A DNA stretch of 64,000 bases from Lineus longissimus (lineage: Eukaryota; Nemertea; Pilidiophora; Heteronemertea; Lineidae): NCBI RefSeq assembly GCF_910592395.1, contig NC_088318.1, positions 6,780,756 through 6,844,755 on the forward strand. The letters are read 5' to 3'. The position numbers and the translations under genes are program-made. This document shows, piece after piece, positions 22,058 through 33,017 of this stretch. The notes beneath the pieces were generated by a model. That model was not told the origin of the DNA. It ran no database searches and worked only from the letters and a program-made list of their open reading frames with translations. Position 1 is the first letter of the stretch. The number at the start of each line of letters is the position of its first letter.

Positions 22058-24780
22058 TTAGCGCTTACATCTAAGGGGGCACAACCTTGAAATTGGCCTC
22101 AGGAATTCATTGTCTCCAATCTTGACTTTTGCGACGCGGACATGATCATCCTTGCCAGGTAGGACCTCCAAAATCCTGCCCAGAGGCCATTGTCCCCTCG
22201 GTGTATTTGGGCTAACTACCACAACCAGGTCTCCTGATTCAAGATCCTTCATTTCTTCCCTCCATTTGGCTCTTGGGTGCAACATTGGCAGCCACTCCTT
22301 CAGCCATCTCTCCCAGACATGCTTAATCAGCTGCTGAACTACCCGCCATCTTCTGCGTGGATTGAACTTGATGCTGTCCACTGCTTCTGGGGCAAACTGA
22401 CCCCCAACCTGACCAAACAAAAAGTGATTCGGGGTCAACGGCGGTGTGTCCTGTGAGTCTGCTGCCTGGTATGTAAGAGGGCGGGAATTCAGCAAGGCCT
22501 CGGCTCCTGAGATGGCTGTAGCTAACTCCTCATCATTAATGTCAGCTTTTCCGAGGACCGCGTAGATTGCCTTTTTTGCTGATTTTATGAGCGATTCATG
22601 CACTCCTCCAAAGTGAGGACCCAATGGTGGATTGAAGTACTATTTGACTCCCCTCCGTGCTGTTGCGCGGCTGATCTTGTCTTGATCCAAATTTTCTACT
22701 AGGTCGTTCAGCTCCTTGTTCCCAGCGACAAAATTGGTACCGTTGTCCGATGTGACCTCTTCGGGAACTCCGCGCCTGTTTACCATGCGATTAAAGGCAT
22801 TTAGAAAGGAGTCAGTATCAAGTCCGTAGGCCATTTCTAAGTGCACAGCCCGTGAGGCCATGCAAGTGAAGAGACAGAGATATCTCTTTAACTGTACCCT
22901 TCCGCGCAGCTGTTTTGTGATGAATGGCCCTCCAAAGTCCACAGAGGTTCTTGTAAATGCACGAACTGATGTCTTTAATCTGGTCTTGGGTAGAGGAGCC
23001 ATTATCTGAGTTGCAACTTTGCATTTTCTCCGTCCGCATTCATTGCAGTCTCTTTCCCAATCTCGAATTTCTTCTCGCCCAGCAACAATCCAAAATCGAC
23101 TTGATAAAGCTGCCAAGGTCTGGTTTACTCCTGTGATGTGACCACCTTGCTCGTGGTAGCTTTTTACAATCAACTTGGTGACGTGATCTTTTCGTGGTGG
23201 AATGACTGGGTGTCTGGTGTCAAATGACAAGAATTCTGCGTGCTTGAGACGGCCATTACAGCGTATGACACCTTCATCGTCTATTCTTGGAAAAAGACTG
23301 AGGATTTTGCTTGACTTTCCGATTGGCTTTCCTTCTGTCATCGCCCAGTACTCTCCTGGGAAGGCTTTTTTCTGACTTTCGCTAATGATGATATTCTGAA
23401 CTTGCTGTAGCTCGTCTGGCGTCAACTCCCCTGTCTGACGCTCCTCTCTTTTTCGCCGAGAGTTCTCTAAGAAGCGGTATACCCATGCCTGTACTCGGCA
23501 AAGCCGGTGCCAACTTGAATAACGTAATGGATCGAGACGCCATTCTGGGACTATGGTCTCATCATCCTGCTGTTCATTCAATGGCACCGTGACCAGGGTC
23601 CTTTCTCCCTTCTTCAATTCACTCTTATCGATGTTCTTGCTTTCACAGCGGTTGATCGGCCAGTCATCTTTCTCCTTCACCAGAAACTCTGGGCCACTCC
23701 ACCAAAGGCTATCATTCATGTCCTGAACTTTGGCACCTCTTGAAAGGATATCAGCTGGATTGTCTTTAGTCGGCACATGTCGCCACTGGTACGGGTTGCT
23801 CTGCCGATGGATTTCACCAATCCGATTCGCTACAAACGGCTTAAATTCACGACTGCGACCTCTAATGCACCATAATGTATTGAGGCTATCGGTCCAGTAA
23901 GTGACATCTTTCAATGGGATATCCAAAACTAAGCAAATTGCATTTGTCAGTCGCAATCCAACGATCGCCCCCATCAGCTCCAGTCGTGGTATGCTGCATG
24001 AAACCAGTGGTGCTACCTTAGATTTAGATGCGATAATTCTCACAATCACCTGGCCACCCTCATAACATGTCCGCATGTATGTGATGCCACCGTAAGCGTC
24101 CTGTGATGCATCGACGAAGGTGTGGATTTCTTGGCTGACCGGACATTCCGCATCGCAGGAGCGCAGGCATCTTGGTATTTTCACCTGCTGCAGGTTGTCC
24201 AGGTCCGTGAACCAGCATCTCAGCTTTTCTCCTATTTCGCCGAGGTTTTGATCATCCCAGTCAACTCCAAGAGTCCAAAATTCCTGCATAAAAATCTTTG
24301 CTCTGATTATCAAGGGTGAAAGAAAGCCCATTGGGTCGAATATTGTCGCTATCTTTCGCAAGAAGTTACGCTTTGTGACAATGAAGTCCTCTTCTGGTGG
24401 GACACAACGGAAAGTGAAAACGTCTTCGCTCGCCATCCACATGACTCCTAGCGTCTTTACTGATGGTAACTGACCCTCATCTAGACTTATCTCAGAAGCT
24501 CTGTCTTCCACAGGGATTTTCTCAAGTACTGCTTTTGAATTTGAAACCCATTTTCGGGCATGCATCCCCGCCTTGTCCCACAGAACAGATAACTCTTCAT
24601 AAAGCTGTACTCCGATATCATCGTTATGAATTGAATCTAAGCCATCATCCATATATGTCGATTTTAATACTGTTTCTGAGGCTAATGGGAGCTCCGTGCT
24701 GTGTCGTCTAGCATGCTCCTGTGTCACAAACTGCGCGAGAAAAGGAGACGAGTTGACACCAAAGACCACTCTCGTAAATT
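22058..24780 (-). pseudogene. 5'-truncated BEL/Pao retrotransposon Pol
   Basis: Minus-strand frame from about 24780 to 22058. It opens in the middle of the reverse transcriptase (VFGVNSSPFLAQF, then catalytic YMDDGLDS), so Gag, protease and the start of RT are lost. Next come RNase H (TFVDASQDAYGG, PRLELMG, DNPADILSRG), an integrase zinc finger (YHEQGGH ... CNECGRRKC), the DDE core (VDFGGPF, TSDNGTNF, GGVHESLIKSA) and a C-terminal BEL-type DUF5641-like domain (RRRWRVVQQL ... GDLVVVV). One in-frame TAG stop interrupts the integrase just after ...ARRGVK (about 22640), before the last catalytic residue. Otherwise the frame is clean. No LTR pair found. A dead copy. Confidence 0.88.
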
Positions 24781-25169
24781 CATACTCCTTCGACTTTATA
24801 GATGACTCCTTTTTTATCTTTTATAAAATCACCGCTTTCGTCTTCCCCAGGTTTAATTTGAGTTCATGTGGTGGCATACCGGAAGGATTGAGAGAATCGC
24901 TAGATATTGGATGTTGGTTCTAAATACAGTAGAATAAAACCATCAGCCGATACCCAGTTTAACGTAAGTTTGCCTACCCAGAGGTGAGATCTTGACTCAC
25001 AGTTTCGATGCAAGATGGACTGCGGTCGCTCAGCAGAGAGATACCGAAAGAACCAACTAAAATACTCGATATATGTTTCATGATTTTGTTGGGATAATTT
25101 TACAGAGAGGGGGATTAACTTGATAGCCACAGGTATCCGCGATGACCGCATTAGGATTGAATTAGCCCC

Positions 25170-25335
25170 GGTGAAACATCTGTGGTTGTTCCCCATGTGT
25201 CAGTGTTTCCAAACAATAGGCAGCTAGAGAGACCACGACTTTTCAATAGGGGGGATACACAGAAAAACTTGTCAATCTATTTTTGAGCGTTCCCAAACAA
25301 TGAGGGGAAACACTCAAAAACAGAAACACTCAAAT
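25170..25335. repeat. Direct repeat R3, right copy
   Basis: Near-identical to 19753-19914 and in the same orientation. Confidence 0.75.
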
Positions 25336-25336
25336 G

Positions 25337-25640
25337 TCCTCCGTCTCCTCAATGTCCGTTTAGCTCCAAAGCAACGAGGTCTGTCCTCTTCGTCTCGCAT
25401 GGTGGCCGGGTTCGTATAGCGCGGGACGAGCAGGACAGGACAACTCTCCAATCCTAGTCTTTGACTGCTCATCTTAGCTAAAATTATGACGCGAATTGCC
25501 TCGACTCGTCGCCACATTTCAGGGGTCCCGTCTCCTCAATGTCCGTTTAGCTCCAAAGCAACGAAGTCTGTCCTCTTCGTCTCGCATGGTGACCGGGTTC
25601 GTATAGCTTGGGAAGAGGAGGACAGGACAACTCTCTTGCG
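25337..25640. repeat. Two direct copies of a ~105-bp unit
   Basis: 25337-25451 and 25528-25640 share CGTCTCCTCAATGTCCGTTT through CATGGTGxCCGGGTTCGTAT to AGGACAGGACAACTCTC, separated by about 75 bp. No function apparent. Confidence 0.8.
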
Positions 25641-26827
25641 CCACCCTTTTCCTGATGGAAGGGTGGATATTTTGACATGCACATGAAGAAAGAATAACTC
25701 ATACGACGTATTTGTGACATGAAAAAACACTTTTATTTCTGTTGTTTTTTCACACCGTTTCGTTAGATTTTTCTTCATGCATAACATTTTTATATGCTTA
25801 AAGACCCATGCGCGTCCGACCTCGTGACAAAAATGCAGTTTTAGACATGCTTATGCATTTTTATTCTGTTTCCCCGATTGGGTTTTTGATGACGATAGCA
25901 CATGTACATTGTATGTGTGCCCTGGCTGAGCGTTTGCTTGGCTCACTATATGGAGGAATACATCTTCTTCTTAATGCTCTTGGTCTACGTGCATGTTCAC
26001 CGCTCGAGTATACGCGTTTTATTTTTATAAACGCCATATAGAATGCTTGATATATTCCGATTTTAAAATCAACACTCAATGGAAGATGCCTGCCGTACAT
26101 GGCGCATTTTGCTATGTTTTTCGGGAGAAGTTCACCCGCCATGAAAATAGTTGTCTCAAGTTGGCTATGCTTATAATATAAAGTTGGTCGGCATTTTCCA
26201 TTGACCTTTGTTATACAAGAGTATACCTTTCTTATGAAGGTCTATAAGAGTATACAATGGCCTATATATATTTGCATTCAATATTTTTGTGTTTTAATAA
26301 GCACCATTATAATGAAACTGATGATGAAGCTACTGTTATTCTGAGTCTAGAATGCAGCAATGAAGGATGTCTGATGCGGCGTTGCTTTTTCCTAGTACGC
26401 TCCGATGTTTTGCGGGAACAATCTCCCGATCTTTAGCGCGACAATTTTAGCGTCTGATCGACTGCATCCTTCACAACAGCAAAGGTAAGAAACATTTCAT
26501 TTTCTTCATTGGTCTTACTCTTTTGACATTTACATAAGTTGCATAGTAAGCAATGAAACCTATATCGGGGTTTCAGATGAGCTCTAAATAAACCGTTAAA
26601 AACCACACGCGTGCAACTATCTAATTCGTTAATAATTTTTTTTAGGAAATTGCTAATCAGTTCGTCAGAAAAAAAAATACTCAATTTAAAAATCTTTACT
26701 TGCTCGCGTATGGTCTTTACATGCATTTAGCCAACAAGTTCTACAAATAATATTCATTTTACAAGAAGAGATACACATTATTAATGGATACATGATGTGC
26801 TTGTTATATATGCTGTCAGTCTGCCCC
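25641..26827. other. No gene recognised; two short minus-strand frames
   Basis: Minus-strand frames of about 90-100 codons at 25861-26142 (arginine-rich middle, HARRPRALRRR) and 26433-26726 follow the Polinton-type protease in its own direction and could be remnants of that element. I recognise neither. Confidence 0.25.
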
Positions 26828-27313
26828 TTACAATATCTCTTTTAAGCTTTTTGCGATGTGGAAATGGAGGAAACTGGAATCGAACACTGGTTTATGATCA
26901 GCGGCAAATGTTTTTGTCACAAAATTGTTCACCATTTCATCGTTTTCGTTCAAACGATTCTTATCGAAACTGTTCACTATATCCCGCATGGTGTGGCTTC
27001 CACATTTTTGGAAAATATTGTAAATAACGTGTTGTCCACAAACTGTACTGAGTGGGTTTTGGATCATGCGTGTATTTCGCCTGTAATGTTTTCTTGTGCC
27101 TAGAAAATCGTAGAATGTTGATACAGCTGGCAAAAAGCCGTACGGATCATTATATTCGGGTATTTGATTTCGAGAGAAGTAAAAGCCAATCCAATGTTTG
27201 CCTGGAACGGAAGCGATGTCCGTATTCACAACGTATGCACATGGTTTATACACACCCTCGGTGTCTTCTATTATCTCGCTGAAGTATTGGGGAGAAAACC
27301 TGAATATTTTCCG
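26828..27313 (-). pseudogene. Stray Polinton/adenovirus-type cysteine protease (adenain-like) fragment
   Basis: Minus-strand frame without an ATG at its start (it opens after a stop at 27314). It shows the motif order of C5 maturation proteases encoded by Polintons and adintoviruses: AYVVNTD, catalytic-histidine segment PGKHWIGFYF, an acidic site in YNDPYGFLP, a QNPLSTVCGQHV segment with the catalytic cysteine, then a short C-terminus. Such proteases cleave virion proteins during capsid maturation. No other Polinton gene next to it is certain. Its N-terminal residues overlap in alignment with the protease start at 55563-55679, so the two come from different element copies. Confidence 0.7.
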
Positions 27314-27316
27314 TTA

Positions 27317-27721
27317 TACTAAACTTCGCAAAATATTCACAAACTCCACAAACTCCCAATACTTTCCCAAAACTTCCCACAACTGAAAAAGATTTGTTGC
27401 CCGCGACCATTATCACTCGCACTAATGGTAGTTCCAGGCGACTAGGGTCACCATACTATAAACGAAATTGGCACAATTGGCTATCCGGGATCAGACAAAT
27501 ATAAGGCTAAAAACCATTTTAACAACTATAGATTTATTTATGAAAATAACCAGTTGAAATAACAAACATCCGATGAGTTATTGCGGTTGAACATCAATAT
27601 AAATTTACATTTGATCAATACCCGATAGAACCGTCATCTCATCTTGGGCTTCAATATTGGAAACAAAATTAACACGCCGTACCAGCATATCGGTATGATC
27701 GATTGACCGTGGACTATTTGA
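27317..27721. other. 3' flank of YR element N1
   Basis: No gene. On the minus strand this follows the stop codon of the split recombinase (27722) and probably holds the 3' terminal repeats of N1, which I could not delimit. Confidence 0.35.
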
Positions 27722-27860
27722 CTATTTTGAAATGACATGGGGCAAAGAGTTGAATGTGGCGTACGTCTTAAAATCTGACTCCACCTTTTGTGTGAGCGCA
27801 ACAGATGAAGCTAATCTATGAGCCAATGCCGACGGCTCTTTTAAACATTGCTCTCGGCTG
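27722..27860 (-). pseudogene. C-terminal piece of the N1 tyrosine recombinase
   Basis: Read on the minus strand from the edge of transposon P1, this gives a frame starting at the active-site tyrosine region (YSREQCLKEPSALAHRLASS) and ending in a stop at 27722. It aligns with the last ~45 residues of the intact N2 recombinase (HYTRSKQ...LAKAMSS). The rest of the gene is 13 kb away at 40953-42063, so P1 split it. Confidence 0.8.
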
Positions 27861-28244
27861 TAGAGTTGTCCCCTGAACGGGACAGTTCAATGTTCCTACC
27901 GTGCCAGGGTAGATTACAGATCTATTGCACGAATAAACATAGCCATAACCACACCATAACCAAGCGGTATGACATGGCCATCATTACCACATCTCAATTA
28001 CAGTTGTCAGTTAGGCCTAGAATCACTAGGTCTATTGTTTGAATTCACTCGCCTTCTTAAGTCAACCACAACTGATCATGATAGTCTAGGCTTGGGTGTC
28101 CAATCTAAAAAATTCTATTGAATACCATGGTTGGATGACCAAAGTCAGAACTGTGTTGGAACATTCCGGAACAGTCCAGCTATTGTTTCGAACAGTGCGG
28201 TGCAGAAAGTACAGTGCCTGGAACTGTGATTGTAGCATTCATTC

Positions 28245-29368
28245 ATGATGGCTCGAGCGGACAGGGTCACTGAAGCTGAAATTCGTGCATACGAAGAAGA
28301 AACACAAGAATTTGGTAACGATGCAGCAAGGATCGCAGCGCACCTTGGAGGCCAAGAACAACTGACTCCCCATGCTCGGCGTATTTATGCCTCAGGAAAT
28401 CTCCAGCCAATCAGAAACAGGTTGAAGAGTGTCAGACGCCGAATCGCGCAGAGAGATGCAGTTGCAGGACATCTTCCCCCGATCCCAATCGTAGGGATGC
28501 CAGGTTTGCATATGACCTGGAGAAGGTCATCAATCCCCAAGCATTGCAGGTAGATAAAACTTCACATCTGCCTATTTTTTAAGTACTTGCTTTGTTTTTT
28601 CATTGTTCTTCATGTTAGTTTCAAATACAATTTTCTCACAATTTCAATACTTTACAGTTGTCACAATTAATACTTTACAGTATCTACATTGGCTGCTGCA
28701 TGATTCTAAAAAATTTGTGTGAAAAGAAAAATGCTATTTTCAGGATCTCATGGTAAACGCAGAGACAAGAGAGGCAGCAGACCCCGTCGCCAGACCTCTC
28801 GATGACCAGGATGATGACCAAGACAATAATCTGCCTGAAGACGAACCACAACCAGGTCAAGCAAACAATGGACAAAATGACCCACAAAATCCACCACCAG
28901 ATGAAGAGGAACCAGGTCCAGCGAATCATGATGCCCAAAACCAAGTTCCAAGGTGAGTTTATTATAGAAACGTTTTTGTTCCTTGTTATTTTTTTCATTA
29001 GCCTATCGGTATTTACCATTTTTGGAAATTAAAATCTAGGTCTTTCCATACAAAAACGTCAAAGCATATTTCCGAATTAAAAGCATAATTCAGCAATTTA
29101 TTCACAGTTATTATGTACACAGAGATAAATCATGAAACAATGAACAGCAGAGTGATGAGTTTCTAGAAAGTTTTCAATCTATCTATCACTGTCCATTTCC
29201 AGAGGAGGGTTACGGCAACTGCAGGTCCAGAACCAAATCCTACTGCAGCAGTTAATGCGTCAATTCCTGGAAAGGCTTGACAACAATCGGGAGTTGTCTG
29301 GTCTGATGACACGCTACTTCAGGAGGTTGGATGCTGGAAGGGAAGATGGTGATGAGAATCCTTCATAA
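28245..29368 (+). pseudogene. Three-exon accessory protein gene of transposon P1
   Basis: Exons 28245-28549, 28744-28952 and 29203-29368 have good splice signals (GCAG|GTAGAT, TTTTCAG|GAT, CCAAG|GTGAGT, TTTCCAG|AGG). Exons 2 and 3 match in phase. Exon 1 ends in the right phase only if one base is gained or lost near 28480-28500, so it carries a frameshift. The product is a charged protein: a helical, arginine-rich N-terminus (LKSVRRRIAQRDA), an acidic proline/asparagine-rich middle (DDQDDDQDNNLPEDE) and a helical C-terminus (MRQFLERLDNNRELSGLMTR). Position beside a Harbinger transposase suggests the DNA-binding or nuclear-import partner, but I see no clear Myb domain. The 3' end is amplified in tandem. 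Confidence 0.6.
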
Positions 29369-29746
29369 ACTTTATCTACTGGTCAATTCTATGGCAGAAC
29401 AATCGGGAGTTGTCTGGTCTGATGACACGCTACTTCAGGAGGTTGGATGCTGGAAGGGAAGATGGTGATGAGAATCTTTCATAAACTTTATCTACTGGTC
29501 AATTCTATGGCAGAACAATCGGGAGTTGTCTGGTCTGATGACACGCTACTTCAGGAGGTTGGATGCTGGAAGGGAAGATGGTGATGAGAATCTTTCATAA
29601 ACTTTATCTACTGGTCAATTCTATGGCAGAACAATCGGGAGTTGTCTGGTCTGATGACACGCTACTTCAGGAGGTTGGATGCTGGAAGGGAAGATGGTGA
29701 TGAGAATCTTTCATAAACTTTATCTACTGGGCAATTCTATGGCAGA
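29283..29746 (+). repeat. 116-bp tandem repeat, 4 copies
   Basis: The unit from ACAATCGGGAGTTGTCTGGT to CAATTCTATGGCAGA repeats at 29283, 29399, 29515 and 29631. The first copy holds the end of the P1 accessory gene including its stop; the others follow that stop. Copies 2-4 share CTTTCATAAA where copy 1 has CCTTCATAAA. Confidence 0.92.
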
Positions 29747-30014
29747 GAATGAATATTCAGAAATTGAATTGTGGTAGAAATATATACTGCCTGATTGAAT
29801 ATGACAAAAGTTTGCTATGATTTTAATTATGTAGCTTTGCTTTACTGTATATTTTATGAGATAAAAGAAATATCTTCTTTAAAAACAACAATCCTTGTTT
29901 CTTTATTGTTATCAATTGTATGCTACTATGTTTCTGTCCAAACTTGGTTGCTGCATCTTTAGACTATACATACCGCTACCACATTCCACAGGATTCAACC
30001 AAGTAGAACATTCT

Positions 30015-30276
30015 TCACTCGCAGTGCAGCTCGTCGCCTATTCCTTGGGCAGAGGTACATCCAAAAATCGATGGAATTGTCTTGCGTCGGTGACGGCAAC
30101 GAACTCCTGCTGAACGGAAGATCTTTATATCATGCAACGCGTGTTCTACTCTCACTCTTGCAGCACGAACTTCTCGTCCATGTTGTCGGGCTGTCACAAG
30201 TAGGGGCGCCTCGTTGGGATAACCCTGATCTGCTTGGACATTAACACCCTCGGGAACATTAAATGGGTGCATCAAC
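30015..30276 (-). pseudogene. P1 transposase, exon 2 (catalytic C-terminal part)
   Basis: Minus-strand exon after a TTTTTTAG acceptor (30277-30278). Reads LMHPFNVPEG, then QADQGYPNEAPLL with the second catalytic aspartate and VRVEHALHDIK with the catalytic glutamate of an IS5/HARBI1-type DDE transposase. Two bases left over from exon 1 (ending 40015) complete its first codon, so the exons match in phase although 9.7 kb apart. The tail after IKIF looks frameshifted. Confidence 0.75.
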
Positions 30277-30396
30277 CTAAAAAACATTAATCAGATTATT
30301 CAAAAGTTAGGATGGTGTTCTGTATCATTACTTTTGACAATCGCGGATTTGGTTCTGTCATTAGATATCTAAAAAATGTCGATGCCGGTGTGCAAG

Positions 30397-30531
30397 GGAT
30401 AGTAGTCCTAGGGCTGATAGTCCGTGTAACAATAGCCCGCATTGCTAAATGTTTTGGTTAGGGTTAGCGGTACAATATATCATGCCGCTTAATTGATCAA
30501 ATACAATGCTACCGGACTATGACTCCAGGGG
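30397..30531. repeat. Possible small MITE in the P1 intron
   Basis: Ends resemble inverted repeats (GGATAGTAGTCCTAGGGCTG... and ...CCGGACTATGACTCCAGGGG..TATCC) but with mismatches. Weak call. Confidence 0.4.
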
Positions 30532-31096
30532 GACTATATCCGCTGTCACACCGGGTCTGGCATTTTAGCCAATGAGGAACCTAACTCAATTCCTCAACAG
30601 GTGTCGCTGCTTAAAGCTGTTAACATTATTGAATTGAAAGGGACATTCAAGTCCTTATCAATTTCCCACACAAAAGACATCCATTATATAGGACTGATTA
30701 CTCTGTGCTGCTGCCTCTATCACAGTTATGATCCCCGTTGTTCGATGCGAGCACCGAACAAAATGCTTGAGATCGCGTTGGCGTTTTGGGGTCTTTGCGA
30801 AAACTATATTAGGGTGTTTTCGCAACCTCACGCGAAACGCCTATGTGAACGCCTATGTTCACGCACGTAGGCGTTCACGTAGGTTCTGTTTATTTGTTTT
30901 CGCACTAGCGCTCGTGTACGTGTACGTGTACGTTTACGTGAAAGTTGAACGGTATGCTCTTTTGTGGGGAATAGGCATTCATGTTAAACATCTTACGCAA
31001 TTAAGGCGTGCACTCTTTGATAACGATGTCCGATTCTCGGACCCAAGGAGAAATTGCACATTCATGTATTATACATGACATACTGGTAGCAAGAAA

Positions 31097-32655
31097 ATGG
31101 CTGTGTATAACATGCCGATAGAAAACGTGCTGCAACTTGCCGTTGTGCTTGAGGACGACGGGCTACTTTTGGCAGCAGCTGAGAACAAGAAGTCGAGATC
31201 AACCTACAACTCGGAAACCCTGCTGTTTGACCTGGAAAACCAAACAGACGGAGAAAACAAGGCAATGTTTAGGTTTTCCAAGGAAGAGATCTGTAGACTT
31301 GCCGAAGCTCTTAGAGTTCCAGACAAGATAGTACTCCGCAATCGTGGAGTAACGAATGTAAGTCGGTACTTTCATGCCTATTTTCCGACACTGTTCTTAG
31401 ACAAACATACACTCAGTTGGCTGTTAAACATGACACACATTCAGGAATGAGAGCGGCAAAGCCATCAGTGGAGCAATGCCGTTTTTTGTAGTCTGTTTTC
31501 ACTTAAAGAGTATCATTACTGAATGACCACTAACAAAGCTACCATAGGGACAGGGACATCGAAAAGGTCGGAATGGCTTCTAAGCAATTATTTGCTTTTT
31601 TAGGGTGTTGAAGCTACATGTGTTCTTCTGAGGCGGCTGGCTTATCCAAACCGTCTGTGTGACCTGGAGGGGGTGTTCGGAAGGCCTGCAAGTACACTAT
31701 CGCTGATTTTTACTTACATGGTATGTTTTGATGTTGCAAACTTGTTAGTCTAACAGATGCTTCCTATATACATAATATAAGACACCTCGTGGCCGATATA
31801 AAAGAGACTGACACGAGAGCACGTACAACACCAGGTGAACCTTTTTCATTCTTAGTGTATGTATTTAGCATGACCGACGGATTTTACACTGTATGGGCAA
31901 TACAACCCCAAGCCGCGTTAAAAATATCTAAAACTTGTCCGGTGTTTTATTTTCAGGTTGACCACTTGTGCACAACATTCGGTCATCTCCTGTCGAACCT
32001 CAACCAGCCTTGGCTTGATGCACAGCACATCCAGACATATGCGGAGGCGGTGGAGGCGAAGGGTGCTCCACTTAGTCATTGCTGGGGATTCCTGGATGGA
32101 ACCGTCCGTCCCATCTGTCGGCCGGTACAGTTTCAGAGAGTGTGCTACAACGGCCATAAGAGAGTTCATGCACTCAAATTTCAATCGATCATGCTGCCCA
32201 ATGGACTGATTGGCAATTTGTTTGGGCCAGTTGAAGGAAGAAGACATGATTGTGCCTTGCTCCGAATGAGCGGGCTTTTGCCGCAGTTGCAGGCCTTGGA
32301 TTTTACCGATCAGGACGGAAATCCATACTACTTGTATGGCGACACAGCCTACCCTATTCGGCGCTGCCTGATAAAGCCGTTCAAGGGAGCGAATTTGACG
32401 GAGGAACAAGTTGAATTCAACAGAGGCATGTCGAGCGTTAGGGAATATGTAGAGTGGGGGTTCGGGAACATAGTGCAAGAATTTGCTTTTTTAGATTTTA
32501 AAAAAAACCAAAAGGTCTTTTTGCAGCCGGTCGCAAACATGTATTTGGTTGGAGCGCTCCTGACAAACTGCCACACCTGTATTTATGGCAACACCACATC
32601 CATGTTCTTCCAGTGTAATCCACCGTCACTCGAGGAGTATTTGCGACCGGTGTGA
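31097..32655 (+). CDS. P2 transposase, left arm (three exons)
   Basis: Exons 31097-31357, 31604-31720 and 31957-32655 give 358 residues. All junctions are phase 0, with GTAAGT and GTATGT donors and TTTTTAG and TTTTCAG acceptors. Exon 1 has the N-terminal helix-rich part (FRFSKEEICRLAEALRVP), exon 2 the RRLAYPNRL segment, exon 3 the DDE core: D in GFLDGTVRP, D in YLYGDTAYP, E in EYVEWGFG. The length is usual for HARBI1-type transposases, which cut and paste the element together with a Myb-like partner. No stop or frameshift was seen in this arm. The first intron acceptor is chosen because the frame then continues. Confidence 0.88.
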
Positions 32656-33017
32656 TAGAATCAAATGCCCTCCCTTTCCTGATGCCCGCCTGTATTGTTC
32701 GTCTTCGGATTAAGGGTCTTGGCCTCTCTGGAGGCCTATTGAGTGGTGCCGTGTTCTATTGTTGAGGGCATTTAATATCAGGGGGCATCTGATTCTGTTA
32801 CACCGGCTCCACTTCTACATGTACATTGTAATGTGAAATGTCAAGAATACTTTAACACCAGAATGCTGCTGGAAGCCATTGGATTTGTAAATATATATTA
32901 TATGTAAAATACATGTAAGCCCTTAAAAAAGAATAAAAAATCAATGAACGTTGTTAGTTGCAAGCATGTAATTTCATTTCATTCTACATGTACATGAAAT
33001 TGTATAGATCTCTTGAG

